Origin: DRVP01 sp964604045 | GTDB lineage: Archaea; Thermoproteota; Bathyarchaeia; Bathyarchaeales; Bathycorpusculaceae | NCBI GenBank assembly: GCA_964604045.1 | Contig: CAZRXM010000056.1 | Coordinates: forward strand, 1-5,504 | Direction of reading: 5' to 3' | Length of the DNA: 5,504 nucleotides | Shown: positions 5,278 to 5,504 of the stretch, one piece after another | How positions within the stretch are numbered: position 1 is the stretch's first letter | Layout: the number at the start of each line of letters is the position of its first letter | Program-made: the position numbers and the translations under genes | Notes under the pieces: model-generated | What the model saw: the letters and a program-made list of their open reading frames with translations, nothing else | The model's database searches: none | What the model was told of the DNA's origin: nothing

Positions 5278-5287
5278 TTTAAAATAA
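5278..5287 (+). promoter_or_regulatory. TATA-like box upstream of the TRAM remnant
   Basis: TTTAAAATAA lies about 50 bases before the ATG at 5339. It would place a start site near 5307-5310 and a leader of about 30 nt. It is probably the old promoter of the broken TRAM-domain gene. The remaining sequence from 5257 to 5338 shows nothing else I can identify. Confidence 0.35.
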
Positions 5288-5338
5288 TTGAAAGAAGCGA
5301 ATCTTCGGCTTGAACCAAAATAAGAGAGATGGAAACTT

Positions 5339-5493
5339 ATGGAAGAAAGAAGAAGGTTCGGTGGAAGGTTCCCGCCAAAACCAGTTAAGTTATACAAGGA
5401 ATACGAAGTGGACGTAACAGAAACAAAGAAGAAGACCATGTCAAAATAAAGATAACAAAGCCTTTAAAGCCACTTAAAAATGTAAGATGGTAG
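5339..5493 (+). pseudogene. TRAM-domain protein remnant with internal deletion
   Basis: The frame from ATG 5339 reads MEERRRFGGRFPPKPVK, then LYKEYEVDVTET, the opening of the small archaeal TRAM proteins (charged glycine-rich start, PKPVK, EYEV strand). It meets a stop at 5447-5449. In another frame from 5434, DHVKIKITK matches the last strands of the TRAM domain (family pattern GDxVKIKITK). It runs on through a degraded tail to TAG 5491-5493. The central portion of the domain, normally a KGDGIAR...GFVVFVP-type segment, is missing. The original was therefore a stand-alone TRAM protein of perhaps 65-85 residues that suffered an internal deletion with frameshift. TRAM domains bind RNA, and the small archaeal forms are proposed RNA chaperones. 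If the 36-residue first frame is still translated, it would not form a complete OB-like barrel. Recognition rests on two short matching blocks, so it is likely but not certain. Confidence 0.62.
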
Positions 5494-5504
5494 TAGGGGC
5501 TGTT

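Noticed and set aside
5218..5439. 73-codon minus-strand frame at the right end
   Set aside because: It is antisense to the ParB-like C-terminus and the TRAM remnant, both recognisable on the plus strand.
4786..5504. Duplicated tRNA 3' end as an attachment site
   Set aside because: No second copy of the T-arm to CCA sequence is present downstream in the window.
1..5504. CRISPR array, insertion sequence or long direct repeats
   Set aside because: No regularly spaced repeats, transposase or terminal inverted repeats are visible.

Overview
The window looks archaeal. It holds a tRNA-Trp gene interrupted in the anticodon loop and again in the variable region, TATA/BRE-like promoters, T-run terminators and the remnant of a TRAM-domain protein. 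Archaeal tRNA genes with more than one intron are commonest in Thermoproteota and relatives, so a Thermoproteota or Bathyarchaeia-like lineage is plausible, but the sequence alone does not settle this.

Layout, left to right. (1) Bases 1-1575 are the 3' part of an APC-family amino acid permease whose start lies before the window. (2) Bases 1626-2528 encode an unrecognised two-helix membrane protein with a bacterial-PH-like tail and its own promoter. (3) Bases 2590-3396 are proC, pyrroline-5-carboxylate reductase, the last enzyme of proline synthesis. (4) Converging on proC with a 3-base gap is a minus-strand gene, 3400-4605, for a large protein with a nucleotidyltransferase-like (MNT fold) signature. 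(5) An AT-rich region near 4602-4613 separates it from a divergent, CCA-encoding tRNA-Trp gene (4644-4813). (6) Downstream of the tRNA are two decayed genes: a ParB-like protein broken by two frameshifts and a stop (4864-5256), and a TRAM-domain protein that has lost its middle (5339-5493).

The most interesting object is the tRNA-Trp gene. Its first intron carries two perfect complements, 10 and 8 nt long, to the 5' and 3' splice-junction regions of its own pre-tRNA. Their positions fit the rule for archaeal box C/D methylation guides (target opposite the fifth base upstream of box D or D'), pointing at C34 and C39, with a recognisable D' (CGGA) and C' (ATGAAGA). This matches the known self-guiding tRNA-Trp intron of Haloferax and Pyrococcus, but the terminal C and D boxes are not recognisable here. 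A second 31-nt insertion in the variable region must also be removed. The anticodon-stem 3' strand CCCG(T) therefore has three competing partners in the precursor.

The first four protein genes look intact and mostly separately transcribed, and I see no pathway that joins them. The right end looks like a small zone of gene decay next to a tRNA, or alternatively a low-accuracy stretch of assembly.
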